Origin: Chlamydiia bacterium
GTDB lineage: Bacteria > Chlamydiota > Chlamydiia > Chlamydiales > FEN-1388
Direction: 5' to 3'
Assembly (NCBI GenBank): GCA_028293095.1
Contig: JAQGPK010000212.1
Coordinates: 1 to 11,256, forward strand
Length of the DNA: 11,256 nucleotides
The notes below the pieces were generated by a model. The model was not told where the DNA came from and searched no databases. It worked only from the letters and a program-made list of their open reading frames with translations. Of this stretch, positions 1 through 6,324 are shown piece by piece. Position 1 is the first letter of the stretch. Every line of letters starts with the position of its first letter. The position numbers were made by a program, and so were the translations under genes.

Positions 1-857
1 TCTTGTTTACCCCTTTTACGCTTCCTCTATTTTGGCTCATTCGCATCATCTCTCCAAAATCAGGCTTTTCTCCATTCGGAGAGTCCCATATTATTTCTAA
101 AGAAAAGTTACTAGAGCTCATCCGCGATGTTGACGACGGCAATCTTCTCAACGAACATGATAAAAAACTCTTTTATGCAGTACTTAATTTCCGAGATCGC
201 ATTGCTCGTGAAGTGATGGTTCCACGTGTCAACCTCTTTAGCGTTCCTCATGACCTAACGATTGCAGAGGCTGCGGCACTCATTGAAAAAGAGGGCTATA
301 GCCGAATCCCGATTTACAAAAACTCTCCAGATGAAATCATTGGGGTTCTGATGTACAAAGATGTCTTACTAGAGTACATGCGTAAGACCTTTGATAAACC
401 AGTCGATTCAATTATGAAAAAAGTTCTCTACACACCAGAGACAAAGAAAATCTCACTACTCTTACAAGAATTTAGAAAAAAGCAGATCCATATGGCGATT
501 GTCGTCGATGAATATGGCGGAACTGCAGGCATCGTGACCATTGAGGATATTTTAGAAGAAATAGTTGGCGAAATTGCGGATGAGTATGATCAGGAAAGCG
601 CTCTCTTTCATCCTGCAGGTAAAGGGGCCTGGATTGTTGACGCTCGAATGAATCTGCTTGATTTGGAAGAAGAGCTCGGCATCAAGATCCCAGAAGAAGG
701 TGAATATGACACAATCTCAGGATATGTCTTCTTTTGCCTTGGTACAATTCCTCAAAAAGGAGTTATCATCCATCATGACCAGTTTGAGCTTGAAATCCTT
801 TCAAGTAACGATCGTGTTGTTGAGAAGGTAAAAATCACCCCTCTTGCAGTAACATAG
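1..857 (+). CDS. CBS-pair / CorC-HlyC domain protein (hemolysin-like, CNNM type), 5' partial
   Basis: The frame is open from the first bases, so the gene starts upstream; the in-frame TTG at position 3 is probably not the real start. The first ~20 visible residues (FTPFTLPLFWLIRIISP) look like the end of a DUF21 membrane domain. Counting from there, residues ~69-128 and ~135-190 form a CBS pair (MVPRVNLFSVP, then GYSRIPIYKNSPDEIIGVLMYKD, cut here into its parts REVMVPR and SRIPIY, and later VVDEYGGTAGIVTIEDILEEIVGEI in segments VVDEYGGTAG and TIEDILEE). Residues ~205-282 form a CorC_HlyC domain (WIVDARMNLLDLEEELG). The family consists of inner-membrane proteins linked to divalent metal efflux; the old name hemolysin is historical. 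Adenine nucleotide binding by the CBS pair is family knowledge. It ends in TAG at 855-857. Confidence 0.9.
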   Translation, partial: LFTPFTLPLFWLIRIISPKSGFSPFGESHIISKEKLLELIRDVDDGNLLNEHDKKLFYAVLNFRDRIAREVMVPRVNLFSVPHDLTIAEAAALIEKEGYSRIPIYKNSPDEIIGVLMYKDVLLEYMRKTFDKPVDSIMKKVLYTPETKKISLLLQEFRKKQIHMAIVVDEYGGTAGIVTIEDILEEIVGEIADEYDQESALFHPAGKGAWIVDARMNLLDLEEELGIKIPEEGEYDTISGYVFFCLGTIPQKGVIIHHDQFELEILSSNDRVVEKVKITPLAVT

Positions 858-903
858 CAAGGAGCTGTATTATTATTCTTTACTGCAAAAGAGCTGCAAG
901 AGG
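840..903. repeat. 10-bp perfect inverted repeat across the end of the CBS-domain gene
   Basis: CCTCTTGCAG (840-849) and CTGCAAGAGG (894-903) are perfect inverse complements separated by 44 nt; the left arm lies inside the last codons of the gene. No T-run follows the right arm, so it does not look like an ordinary intrinsic terminator. It could be a weak transcript-end hairpin or chance. Confidence 0.35.
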
Positions 904-917
904 TAGATATGAAAATA

Positions 918-1040
918 AGCTTTTGGATAGTTGAAAGCGCTATTAGTATTTTTTAACGCAAAGAAATACAGAAGGCGCAAAGACGCAAAGAGAAAACAGA
1001 AAGAGAAATGAGCTTTTGGATAGTTGAAAGCGCTATTAGT
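918..1040. repeat. 30-bp exact direct repeat (918-947 and 1011-1040) around a CGCAAAG repeat
   Basis: The 30 bases beginning AGCTTTTGGATAG and ending AGCGCTATTAGT occur identically at 918-947 and 1011-1040. The 63 bases between them contain the dispersed CGCAAAG-type repeat at 949-992. This could be a long duplication created when that repeat was inserted, or a segmental tandem duplication with a 93-bp period. Confidence 0.85.
949..992 (+). repeat. Dispersed CGCAAAG-type repeat, copy 1 (R1)
   Basis: The sequence starts with a T-run and TTAACGCAAAGAAATACAGA and continues with two more CGCAAAG units. The same repeat occurs in this window at 6061, 6325, and inverted at 6568 and 6719, with a degraded inverted copy at 1231. 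All copies are intergenic. Here it forms the left border of the 949-1268 candidate element. Confidence 0.85.
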
Positions 1041-1078
1041 GAAATGCAATGAAATACACTTTTGGGGTATTATTGCAA

Positions 1079-1191
1079 ACCACGGAGTGGTACCTTGCCG
1101 CGAAAGCGGCTACAGAAGCTAGCCGTAGGTGAAGAGCTTTAGCTCGAACCTACGGAATAGACCCATAAATCTACTTGAGCCAGGAACTGGC
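1079..1191 (+). repeat. Four-hairpin structured element, copy 1 (possible RNA motif)
   Basis: Four stem-loops follow one another. Hairpin 1 is ACCAC-GGA-GTGGT (1079-1091). Hairpin 2 is GCCGC-GAAA-GCGGC (1097-1110), with a GNRA-type loop. Hairpin 3 has a basal stem CCGTAGGT/ACCTACGG (1123-1130 with 1148-1155), a purine internal loop GAA/GA and an apical stem GAGC-TTTA-GCTC. Hairpin 4 is GCCAG-GAA-CTGGC (1179-1191). The same architecture recurs at 6174-6282 with compensatory changes. I know of no named RNA family that it matches. The strand is given for the orientation written; the palindromes leave the true strand open. Confidence 0.75.
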
Positions 1192-1230
1192 GATAGAATT
1201 CGAGTCGTTTATAAATTGGTAGGTTTAACA

Positions 1231-1268
1231 TTCTTTGCGCCTTATTCGTTCCTTTGCGTTAAAAAAAA
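1231..1268 (-). repeat. Degenerate inverted CGCAAAG-type repeat (R2)
   Basis: Read on the minus strand it starts with a T-run followed by TTAACGCAAAGGAACGAATA and AGGCGCAAAG. It matches the dispersed repeat at 949-992 over most positions but has lost the AAATACAG block. It forms the right border of the candidate element. Confidence 0.7.
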
Positions 1269-1295
1269 TTCAAGAGGCCATTTAAAAAGGAGCCT

Positions 1296-2777
1296 ATGGA
1301 GTCAGTTTTTTTACTTATCTCACTACTTAGCATAGGAGCATGCATAGGTGCTGGCCTATTTGCACTCTCGCAAAAGCTTCGCCTCACCTCATTTGAGCTC
1401 ATGGCGAAAAATCTCCTTGATAAAGCACAAACAAAAGCAAAAGAGCTTGAGAGAGTTGCAGAAGTAAATGCCCATGAAACTGAACAAAAAGTAGCGCTGC
1501 ACAAGCAAAAAGTTGAGCAAGAACTCCACCATTTGGAAGAAAAGCTAGAGCGTAAACAGCAAGAGATCGACAAACGAGAAAAGCAGCTCAAAGCAAAGGA
1601 AGAATCGTTTGAAAAGCGGCATGACATCAAAGAGAAAGAGCTTCAAAGAATCGCACAGCTTTCTCAAGAAGATGCTCGTCAAGAAATCTACCAAGCGCTG
1701 GAAAAAGAGAGTAATTTACTCTTTTTGAATAAACTACAAGAAATTGAAGCAAAAGTAGATCACGAAGCAAAGCGGCTAATACACACAGCCCTCTCTCGCT
1801 TGACAGACAAGCAAACTATCGAAGGAAATATCACAACTGTTTCCATCGAAGCGGAGGAAATCAAGGCCAAACTTATCGGCCGGGAAGGGCGCAATATCCG
1901 CACCTTTGAACAGGCAACCGGTGTCACTCTGATGATTGATGATACGCCTGGTGTTCTAGTGCTTTCATCATTTGATCCAGTCAGGCGCCACATAGCCAAA
2001 CATGCGCTCCAAGAGCTGATCACGGATAGCCGCATTCATCCTGCACGTATTGAAGAAGTTGTTAAAAAAATTGAACACTCTTTCGAAAATGAACTCATAA
2101 AAATTGGTGAGACGGCAGCCCATCGTGCCGATGTTCATGGACTTCATCCGGAAATTCTACGCTTACTTGGGAGGCTCCATTTCCGCTCAAGCCTTGGGCA
2201 AAATGTGCTCGACCATTCAGTTGAGGTCAGCCATCTAATGGGCATTATCGCTGCAGAACTTACTCTCAATGAATCAAAAGCAAGGCGTATTGGCCTCCTT
2301 CATGATATAGGCAAGGCGATCCCTGCAGAACGGGGGCTCTCGCATGCAATTGCAGGACAGCTTTTCGCTCTAAAATATGGAGAAAAGGAAGAGGTCGCTA
2401 ATGGCATTGGCTGCCACCATGACGAAATCGCGCCAACATCAATGGAAGCAGCTCTTTGCAAGCCTTGTGATAGCATTTCTGCAACCCGTCCTGGAGCCCG
2501 TACTGATAATATCGAAAAGCACATGAGGCGCCTTGAAAATTTAGAACGTATCGCAAAAGAGCTCCCAGAAGTTGAAGCTGCCTATGCACTACAAGCAGGC
2601 CGCGAGCTTCGCGTCTTTGTGCGTCCTGAAAGTGTCAATGATAATGAGGCTGCAGGCCTTGCTCGCTTGCTTGCTAAAAAAATCGAAGAAAGCCATGCCT
2701 ACTCAGGCAAAATTCAAGTGACTGTCATCAGAGAGAAAAAAATCATTGATTTTGCAAGCCCATATCAGGCAAAATAG
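1296..2777 (+). CDS. rny: Ribonuclease Y
   Basis: The 493-residue protein has the full RNase Y layout. An N-terminal membrane anchor spans ~3-25, and a long charged coiled coil covers ~30-170. A KH RNA-binding domain follows with the GxxG-type loop IGREGRNIR (194-202). The HD phosphohydrolase domain shows H307 in LDHS, H336-D337 in LLHDIGKA and D392 in the ISATRPGAR region. The C-terminus (GRELRVFVRPESVND...IQVTVIREKK, abbreviated) is typical. Length is close to the ~520 of Firmicutes enzymes. Family role: endoribonuclease that initiates mRNA decay at the membrane. The ATG at 1296 follows AAAAGGAG (1285-1292) with a short 3-nt spacer, and puts the membrane anchor at the N-terminus. The DUF3604 gene follows after 42 nt and may be co-transcribed. 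The upstream spacer is filled by a repeat element, which must provide the leader or promoter. Confidence 0.95.
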   Translation: MESVFLLISLLSIGACIGAGLFALSQKLRLTSFELMAKNLLDKAQTKAKELERVAEVNAHETEQKVALHKQKVEQELHHLEEKLERKQQEIDKREKQLKAKEESFEKRHDIKEKELQRIAQLSQEDARQEIYQALEKESNLLFLNKLQEIEAKVDHEAKRLIHTALSRLTDKQTIEGNITTVSIEAEEIKAKLIGREGRNIRTFEQATGVTLMIDDTPGVLVLSSFDPVRRHIAKHALQELITDSRIHPARIEEVVKKIEHSFENELIKIGETAAHRADVHGLHPEILRLLGRLHFRSSLGQNVLDHSVEVSHLMGIIAAELTLNESKARRIGLLHDIGKAIPAERGLSHAIAGQLFALKYGEKEEVANGIGCHHDEIAPTSMEAALCKPCDSISATRPGARTDNIEKHMRRLENLERIAKELPEVEAAYALQAGRELRVFVRPESVNDNEAAGLARLLAKKIEESHAYSGKIQVTVIREKKIIDFASPYQAK

Positions 2778-2784
2778 TATGATT

Positions 2785-2790
2785 TATAAT
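2785..2790 (+). promoter_or_regulatory. Possible -10 box upstream of the DUF3604 gene
   Basis: A perfect TATAAT lies 29 nt before the start codon in the 42-nt gap after rny. No acceptable -35 box is found 16-18 nt upstream (ATATCA). It may be a weak internal promoter or chance in AT-rich DNA. Confidence 0.25.
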
Positions 2791-2819
2791 GACCATGCTC
2801 GAACTCCAAGAGGTACACC

Positions 2820-4994
2820 ATGCGCCGCTCGATTTGCTACATAGAACCTACATCTTCACTAGCTGGTGAAACGAATACATGGAAATTTGTTTATACAACA
2901 TCTATCAATCTTCCTAAAAACACCCTTCTGCGCTTTGAAATTGTCAGTAAAGGGCGCTCAATTGACTGGCAAACACCTGAAACAAACCTTAAAAAAACCG
3001 CCAATGTCATCTATGCTATTATGCCGAATGACAAAATACTCCAAGCGGAAGCCATTGAAATCCCCAATAGCATTGTACCTCAATTTCAGTTTCAACTCCC
3101 TCAAGAAGTCCAAGCTGGAGCTCCCATTACAATATATATGGGGGCACCAAAAGGGCAAAAAGCAGACAAAAATGGCAATACTTGCCAGCTAATGATTCAG
3201 CGTCGTAAACCATTTAATCTCTACGTCGACCCAACTGGTAAGGGTAATTTTCAAGATCCTGAAGTCTTTACTCTTGATATCAAGGGTAATGAACTGCATA
3301 CAATCAAGGTACTCGCACCCTCTTTTGCTATCAAGAACAAGCGCTTTGATGTCGTCTTGCGCTTTGAAGATAAGTATGGAAACCTCACCAGCAACGCACC
3401 CGAAAAGACACTCATTGAGCTTAGCCATGAGAATCTACGTGAGAACCTAAAGTGGAAGCTCTTTATACCAGAAACAGGTTTCATTACACTTCCTAACCTC
3501 TATTTTAATGATCCAGGCGTCTACACCATTGAACTCAAAAATATGCACACAAAGCAAATCTTCCGCTCAAGCCCAATCAAATGCTTTGCACAAGATACGA
3601 AGCAACTTTTCTGGGGACTCCTCCATGGTGAGTCAGAGCGCTTTGATTCTGGAGAAAATATTGATAGTTGCTTGCGCCATTTCCGCGATGAAAAGTCAGT
3701 GAATTTTTATGGAGTATCCCCTTTTGAAAGTGCTGATGAGACACCTAACGATCTTTGGAAAACTGTATCGCAAAACGTGGAAGAGCTAGATGAAGATGAA
3801 CGTTTTGCAACCTTCTTAGGTTTTCAATTTACAGGCGATGCAGGTGCAGAGGGAACGCGCCATATTATTTATGCGAAAGATCAAAAGCCACTGCTACGAA
3901 AAAAAGAGCAGCGTAGCAATACCTTAAAGAAAATTTACAAACTCCATTCTCCAAAAGAAATCATTGCCATTCCATGCCTTACAATGGGTAAAGGACAGCA
4001 GTATAACTTTGAAGATTTCCAGCCAGAGTATGAGCGCATCGTCGAAATTTATAATGCTTGGGGCTGCTCTGAAAATACAAAAGAAGAAGGCAATAAGCGT
4101 CCAATCGTCACAACCGGTAAAAAAGGCATGACAGAGGCAAAAGAGGGCTCGATCACCAAGGCACTTTTAGCCAATAAACGCTTTGGATTTGTTGCAGGCG
4201 GTCTGGATGACAGAGGTCATTACGCCAGTTTCTTCGAAGAGTGTCAAAAACAGTACTCACCAGGGCTTACTGCAGTCCTTACAAACCAACTATCCAAATC
4301 CTCCATTTTTGAAGCTCTGTACAATCGCAACTGCTACGCGACAACTGGTGAGCGCATCATCGTAGGGCTCTCTCTTGCAGGCCTTCCAATGGGATCAGAA
4401 ACTGACTCTGCACAAAAGCCAGGCCTTCATGTCAACCGTCACCTCGTGGGCTATATTGCAGGTACGACAAAACTAAAACTCGTGGAACTTATTCGTAACG
4501 GTAAAGTTTTAGAAAAATTCACACCAGACTCTCATATTCTTGACTTTGCATATGATGATATGACCTCTCTTCAAGAGGTTGTCCTTGATGCAAAAGATAA
4601 AAAGCCACCTTTTGTCTTCTACTATCTACGCATTCTGCAAGAAGATGGGCATATGGCTTGGAGCTCTCCAATCTGGGTTGATTATATCCCTGGTAAATTG
4701 AGTAACCAAAAGATGGCACCTAAAACTACAGCTAAAAAAGAGCTTCCTAAAGAAGCGCCTAAAAAAGAAGCTCCTACCGAAAAAGCTCCTACCAAGACCA
4801 AGGTAGCTGCCAAAAAAGAGGCTCCTAAAACGGTATCAAATAAAAAATTACCAGTAAAGACAGCGGCTAAAGCACCGGTAAAAGCTGTCAAAAAAGAAAG
4901 TGTGAAAGTTGCGCTAAAAAAGGTAACAAAACCAGCTCCAAAAAAGACAGCACCTCTGAAAAAAACCGTAACAAATAAGAAAGCCAAGCGTTGA
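2820..4994 (+). CDS. DUF3604 family protein with lysine-rich C-terminal tail
   Basis: The 724-residue protein has no signal peptide or membrane segment. Residues ~1-260 look like a beta-rich N-terminal region. From ~265 the DUF3604 core is recognisable: WGLLHGESERFDSG (H269), then a helical segment with DLWKTV, TFLGFQFTGDAGAEGTRHI, VEIYNAWG, RFGFVAGGLDDRGHYASF (D463, D464, H467) and FEALYNRNCYATTGERI (505-512 region) followed by PMGSE. DUF3604 resembles PHP/metallohydrolase folds, but its substrate is unknown to me. The usual second histidine after the LHG block (commonly FVGHQ) reads FYGVSP here, so catalysis is uncertain. Residues 631-724 form a low-complexity tail with 31 lysines out of 94, rich in Ala, Pro, Thr and Val (KKEAPKK-like units), resembling chlamydial histone H1-like proteins. 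AAGAGG (2808-2813) sits 6 nt before the ATG. Confidence 0.85.
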   Translation: MRRSICYIEPTSSLAGETNTWKFVYTTSINLPKNTLLRFEIVSKGRSIDWQTPETNLKKTANVIYAIMPNDKILQAEAIEIPNSIVPQFQFQLPQEVQAGAPITIYMGAPKGQKADKNGNTCQLMIQRRKPFNLYVDPTGKGNFQDPEVFTLDIKGNELHTIKVLAPSFAIKNKRFDVVLRFEDKYGNLTSNAPEKTLIELSHENLRENLKWKLFIPETGFITLPNLYFNDPGVYTIELKNMHTKQIFRSSPIKCFAQDTKQLFWGLLHGESERFDSGENIDSCLRHFRDEKSVNFYGVSPFESADETPNDLWKTVSQNVEELDEDERFATFLGFQFTGDAGAEGTRHIIYAKDQKPLLRKKEQRSNTLKKIYKLHSPKEIIAIPCLTMGKGQQYNFEDFQPEYERIVEIYNAWGCSENTKEEGNKRPIVTTGKKGMTEAKEGSITKALLANKRFGFVAGGLDDRGHYASFFEECQKQYSPGLTAVLTNQLSKSSIFEALYNRNCYATTGERIIVGLSLAGLPMGSETDSAQKPGLHVNRHLVGYIAGTTKLKLVELIRNGKVLEKFTPDSHILDFAYDDMTSLQEVVLDAKDKKPPFVFYYLRILQEDGHMAWSSPIWVDYIPGKLSNQKMAPKTTAKKELPKEAPKKEAPTEKAPTKTKVAAKKEAPKTVSNKKLPVKTAAKAPVKAVKKESVKVALKKVTKPAPKKTAPLKKTVTNKKAKR

Positions 4995-5019
4995 CAAAAA
5001 GTTACTTTAACTATATAAT
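4991..5019 (+). promoter_or_regulatory. Perfect consensus sigma-70-type promoter for the ferredoxin / Fe-S carrier unit
   Basis: TTGACA (4991-4996) and TATAAT (5014-5019) are separated by exactly 17 bp. The -35 box overlaps the TGA stop (4992-4994) of the DUF3604 gene. Transcription would start near 5026, giving a leader of about 40 nt with GAGGA (5060-5064) before the ferredoxin ATG. A weak AT-rich hairpin (TAACTT/AAGTTA, 5024-5041) lies in that leader. Confidence 0.8.
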
Positions 5020-5067
5020 TCATTAACTTTTATATAAGTTATTTTACAGATTACTTTACGAGGAATT

Positions 5068-5337
5068 ATGGCTAAATTAATTTTTTCAAACATCGGTGAA
5101 GAGCTCGAACTTGAAGATGGCTCTCCCCTCGCGGAGTCCTGCGAAGAAGCAGGCGTCCCCTTTGCCTGCACAGAAGGCATCTGCGGCACCTGTATCGTGG
5201 AAGTGGTCGAAGGCGGCGAAAATCTTTCAGAACCATCGCAAGCAGAAATTGATTTCTTAGGCGAGACGGGTACTGCAAGAGAGCGCATGGCATGCCAGTG
5301 CAAAATCAATCAGGGCTTTGTAAAAATTACATTTTAG
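5068..5337 (+). CDS. 2Fe-2S ferredoxin
   Basis: This 89-residue protein is a plant-type (beta-grasp) ferredoxin. The cluster ligands are C34, C39 and C42 in CTEGICGTC plus C76 in MACQC, matching the Cx4CxxC...C pattern; C25 and C78 are extra cysteines. The length is normal for the fold. It carries one electron per 2Fe-2S cluster in the cytoplasm; the partner is not given by the sequence. The ATG has GAGGA just upstream and follows a perfect consensus promoter. The A-type Fe-S carrier gene starts 9 nt downstream, and its AGGA ribosome-binding site overlaps this gene's stop codon, so the two are almost certainly co-transcribed. The pairing suggests a role in Fe-S cluster assembly or in electron supply to Fe-S enzymes. 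Confidence 0.93.
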   Translation: MAKLIFSNIGEELELEDGSPLAESCEEAGVPFACTEGICGTCIVEVVEGGENLSEPSQAEIDFLGETGTARERMACQCKINQGFVKITF

Positions 5338-5346
5338 GAAAAAGTT

Positions 5347-5919
5347 ATGTCAACTACCCAACAAGAAAAAAAAATCACTCGTGAAATGACAATTGATAGC
5401 ATTTTCACAGAGTTTCCTCATAAAGCCCAAAAGCTTGCTTCAACTCTTACAAAAGCAGGTCTTCACTGCGTTGGCTGTTCTGCAGCGACCTGGGAAACCT
5501 TAGAGTCTGGTGTTCTCGGCCATGGCATGCAAGAGGCTGATCTTGAGCGTCTCATCAACAACCTTAATGCAGTTCTCGCAGAAGTTGTTGATCTTGGTAC
5601 TATTACTGTCACCCAGCGCGCAGCCGAAAAGTTCATTACTATCTGTAAAGCAGAAGGTAAAGAGGGATACGGTCTTCGTTTTGGTGAAAAGCCAGCTGGC
5701 TGTAGTGGATTTGAGCATGTACTTGGTTTTTCAGAAAAAGCGGAAGCGAACGACACCGTTATTTCTACCCATGGTATTCAGGTTCACATTTCAAAGAACG
5801 TCTATCCTAACCTTTGCGGCTCTGAGATTGACTATGTCGATGGCCTTGAACCAGGTTTTAAAGTATCAAACCCTAATGCCAAATCCTCTTGCGGATGTGG
5901 CAATAGCTACGGCTACTAA
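5347..5919 (+). CDS. DUF1858 + A-type Fe-S carrier (HesB/IscA/ErpA-like) fusion
   Basis: The 190-residue protein joins two domains. Residues ~10-80 are a DUF1858 domain with the characteristic GLHCVGCSAATWETLESG block (C41, C44 in CxxC) and a following GHGM segment. Residues ~84-190 are an A-type carrier domain (LGTITVTQRAAEKF, GLRFGEKPAGCSGF, GSEIDYVDGLE, NPNAKSSCGCGNSYGY) with the three cluster or iron ligands C119, C182 and C184. A further cysteine, C157, sits before GSEIDYV, where IscA homologues usually have another residue. A-type carriers receive clusters from scaffold proteins and pass them to apo-proteins; DUF1858 domains may act in thiol or redox chemistry. The AGGA overlapping the ferredoxin stop serves as ribosome-binding site. 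A hairpin terminator follows 15 nt after the stop. Confidence 0.9.
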   Translation: MSTTQQEKKITREMTIDSIFTEFPHKAQKLASTLTKAGLHCVGCSAATWETLESGVLGHGMQEADLERLINNLNAVLAEVVDLGTITVTQRAAEKFITICKAEGKEGYGLRFGEKPAGCSGFEHVLGFSEKAEANDTVISTHGIQVHISKNVYPNLCGSEIDYVDGLEPGFKVSNPNAKSSCGCGNSYGY

Positions 5920-5934
5920 GCTTTTCTCTAGTAA

Positions 5935-5973
5935 CCAGGCTTGTTATCCGACTAGCCTGGGTTTTCTCTTTTC
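5935..5973 (+). terminator. Intrinsic terminator after the Fe-S unit
   Basis: The stem CCAGGCT (5935-5941) / AGCCTGG (5954-5960) has a 12-nt loop and is followed directly by GTTTTCTCTTTTC. It lies 15 nt downstream of the stop of the A-type carrier gene. Confidence 0.8.
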
Positions 5974-6060
5974 TGATTTATAGCGCAAAGCGAATCATTT
6001 ATCCTCCTCAGCCTATCGAGAAATGACAAAAAGCTCGTTTGAATATGGATCTGTATGATC

Positions 6061-6102
6061 TTTTTTTAACGCAAAGAAATACAGACGCGAAGGCGCAAAG
6101 AG
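6061..6102 (+). repeat. Dispersed CGCAAAG-type repeat (R3)
   Basis: It is the same T-run plus TTAACGCAAAGAAATACAGA sequence as at 949, followed by a slightly altered CGCGAAGGCGCAAAGAG. It lies 71 nt upstream of the second four-hairpin element, in the same orientation relative to it as R1 is to copy 1. Confidence 0.85.
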
Positions 6103-6130
6103 ATTCAATCCCCTTACAGATCTATATTTT

Positions 6131-6177
6131 ACGAACCATCTGAACGAACCATCTGAACGAACCATCTGAACGAACCA
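6131..6177. repeat. 13-bp tandem repeat, about 3.6 units
   Basis: The unit ACGAACCATCTGA is repeated exactly at 6131-6143, 6144-6156 and 6157-6169; a fourth partial unit ACGAACCA (6170-6177) runs straight into the 5' arm of hairpin 1 of the structured element. Confidence 0.95.
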
Positions 6178-6282
6178 CGAAGTGGTACCTTGCCACGTTA
6201 GTGGCTACAGTTGTTAGCCGTAGGTGACCCGCAGGGGAACCTACGGTATATTCAGGAGAGAGAATAAGAGCCAGGAACTGGC
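6174..6282 (+). repeat. Four-hairpin structured element, copy 2 (possible RNA motif)
   Basis: The order is the same as at 1079-1191. Hairpin 1 is ACCAC-GAA-GTGGT (6174-6186). Hairpin 2 is GCCAC-GTTA-GTGGC (6192-6205). Hairpin 3 has the basal stem CCGTAGGT/ACCTACGG (6218-6225 with 6239-6246), a GA/GA internal loop and an apical CCC-GCA-GGG. Hairpin 4 is GCCAG-GAA-CTGGC (6270-6282). Compared with copy 1, one pair of hairpin 2 changes from G-C to A-T and the apical stem of hairpin 3 is replaced but still paired. The linkers GGTACCTTGCC and TAGCCGTAGGTGA are identical. Confidence 0.75.
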
Positions 6283-6324
6283 GACACCGAACCAAAGGTA
6301 TATTGGAAAAGCTTATCTTTGTTC

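Larger units (their letters stand above)
949..1268. mobile_element. Candidate non-autonomous repeat element with imperfect inverted ends and a four-hairpin core
   Basis: The left end (949-992, plus orientation) and the right end (1231-1268, minus orientation) are inverted versions of the same CGCAAAG repeat, each with its homopolymer T or A run outermost. Between them lies the four-hairpin core at 1079-1191. No transposase or other protein-coding gene is present, so if mobile it depends on functions elsewhere. The boundaries are my inference. The 438-nt spacer 858-1295 holds nothing else that I recognise, apart from the 30-bp direct repeat. The right end lies only 27 nt before the rny start codon. 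Confidence 0.4.

Noticed and set aside
1129..1335. 68-codon open frame on the plus strand across the repeat element
   Set aside because: It runs through the hairpin element and the CGCAAAG repeat and overlaps the true rny start in another frame; no ribosome-binding site or recognisable protein.
4682..5023. 113-codon minus-strand frame opposite the lysine-rich tail
   Set aside because: Low-complexity Phe/Ala/Thr shadow of the lysine codons; it also covers the strong plus-strand promoter.
5510..5983. 157-codon plus-strand frame overlapping the A-type carrier gene
   Set aside because: Shadow frame inside a gene with clear Fe-S carrier motifs; it runs through the terminator.
6218..6246. Similarity of hairpin 3 (CCGTAGGTGA...GAACCTACGG) to the 3'-end hairpin of small-subunit rRNA
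   Set aside because: Only the short stem-loop resembles it; no neighbouring rRNA sequence is present, so it is not an rRNA fragment.
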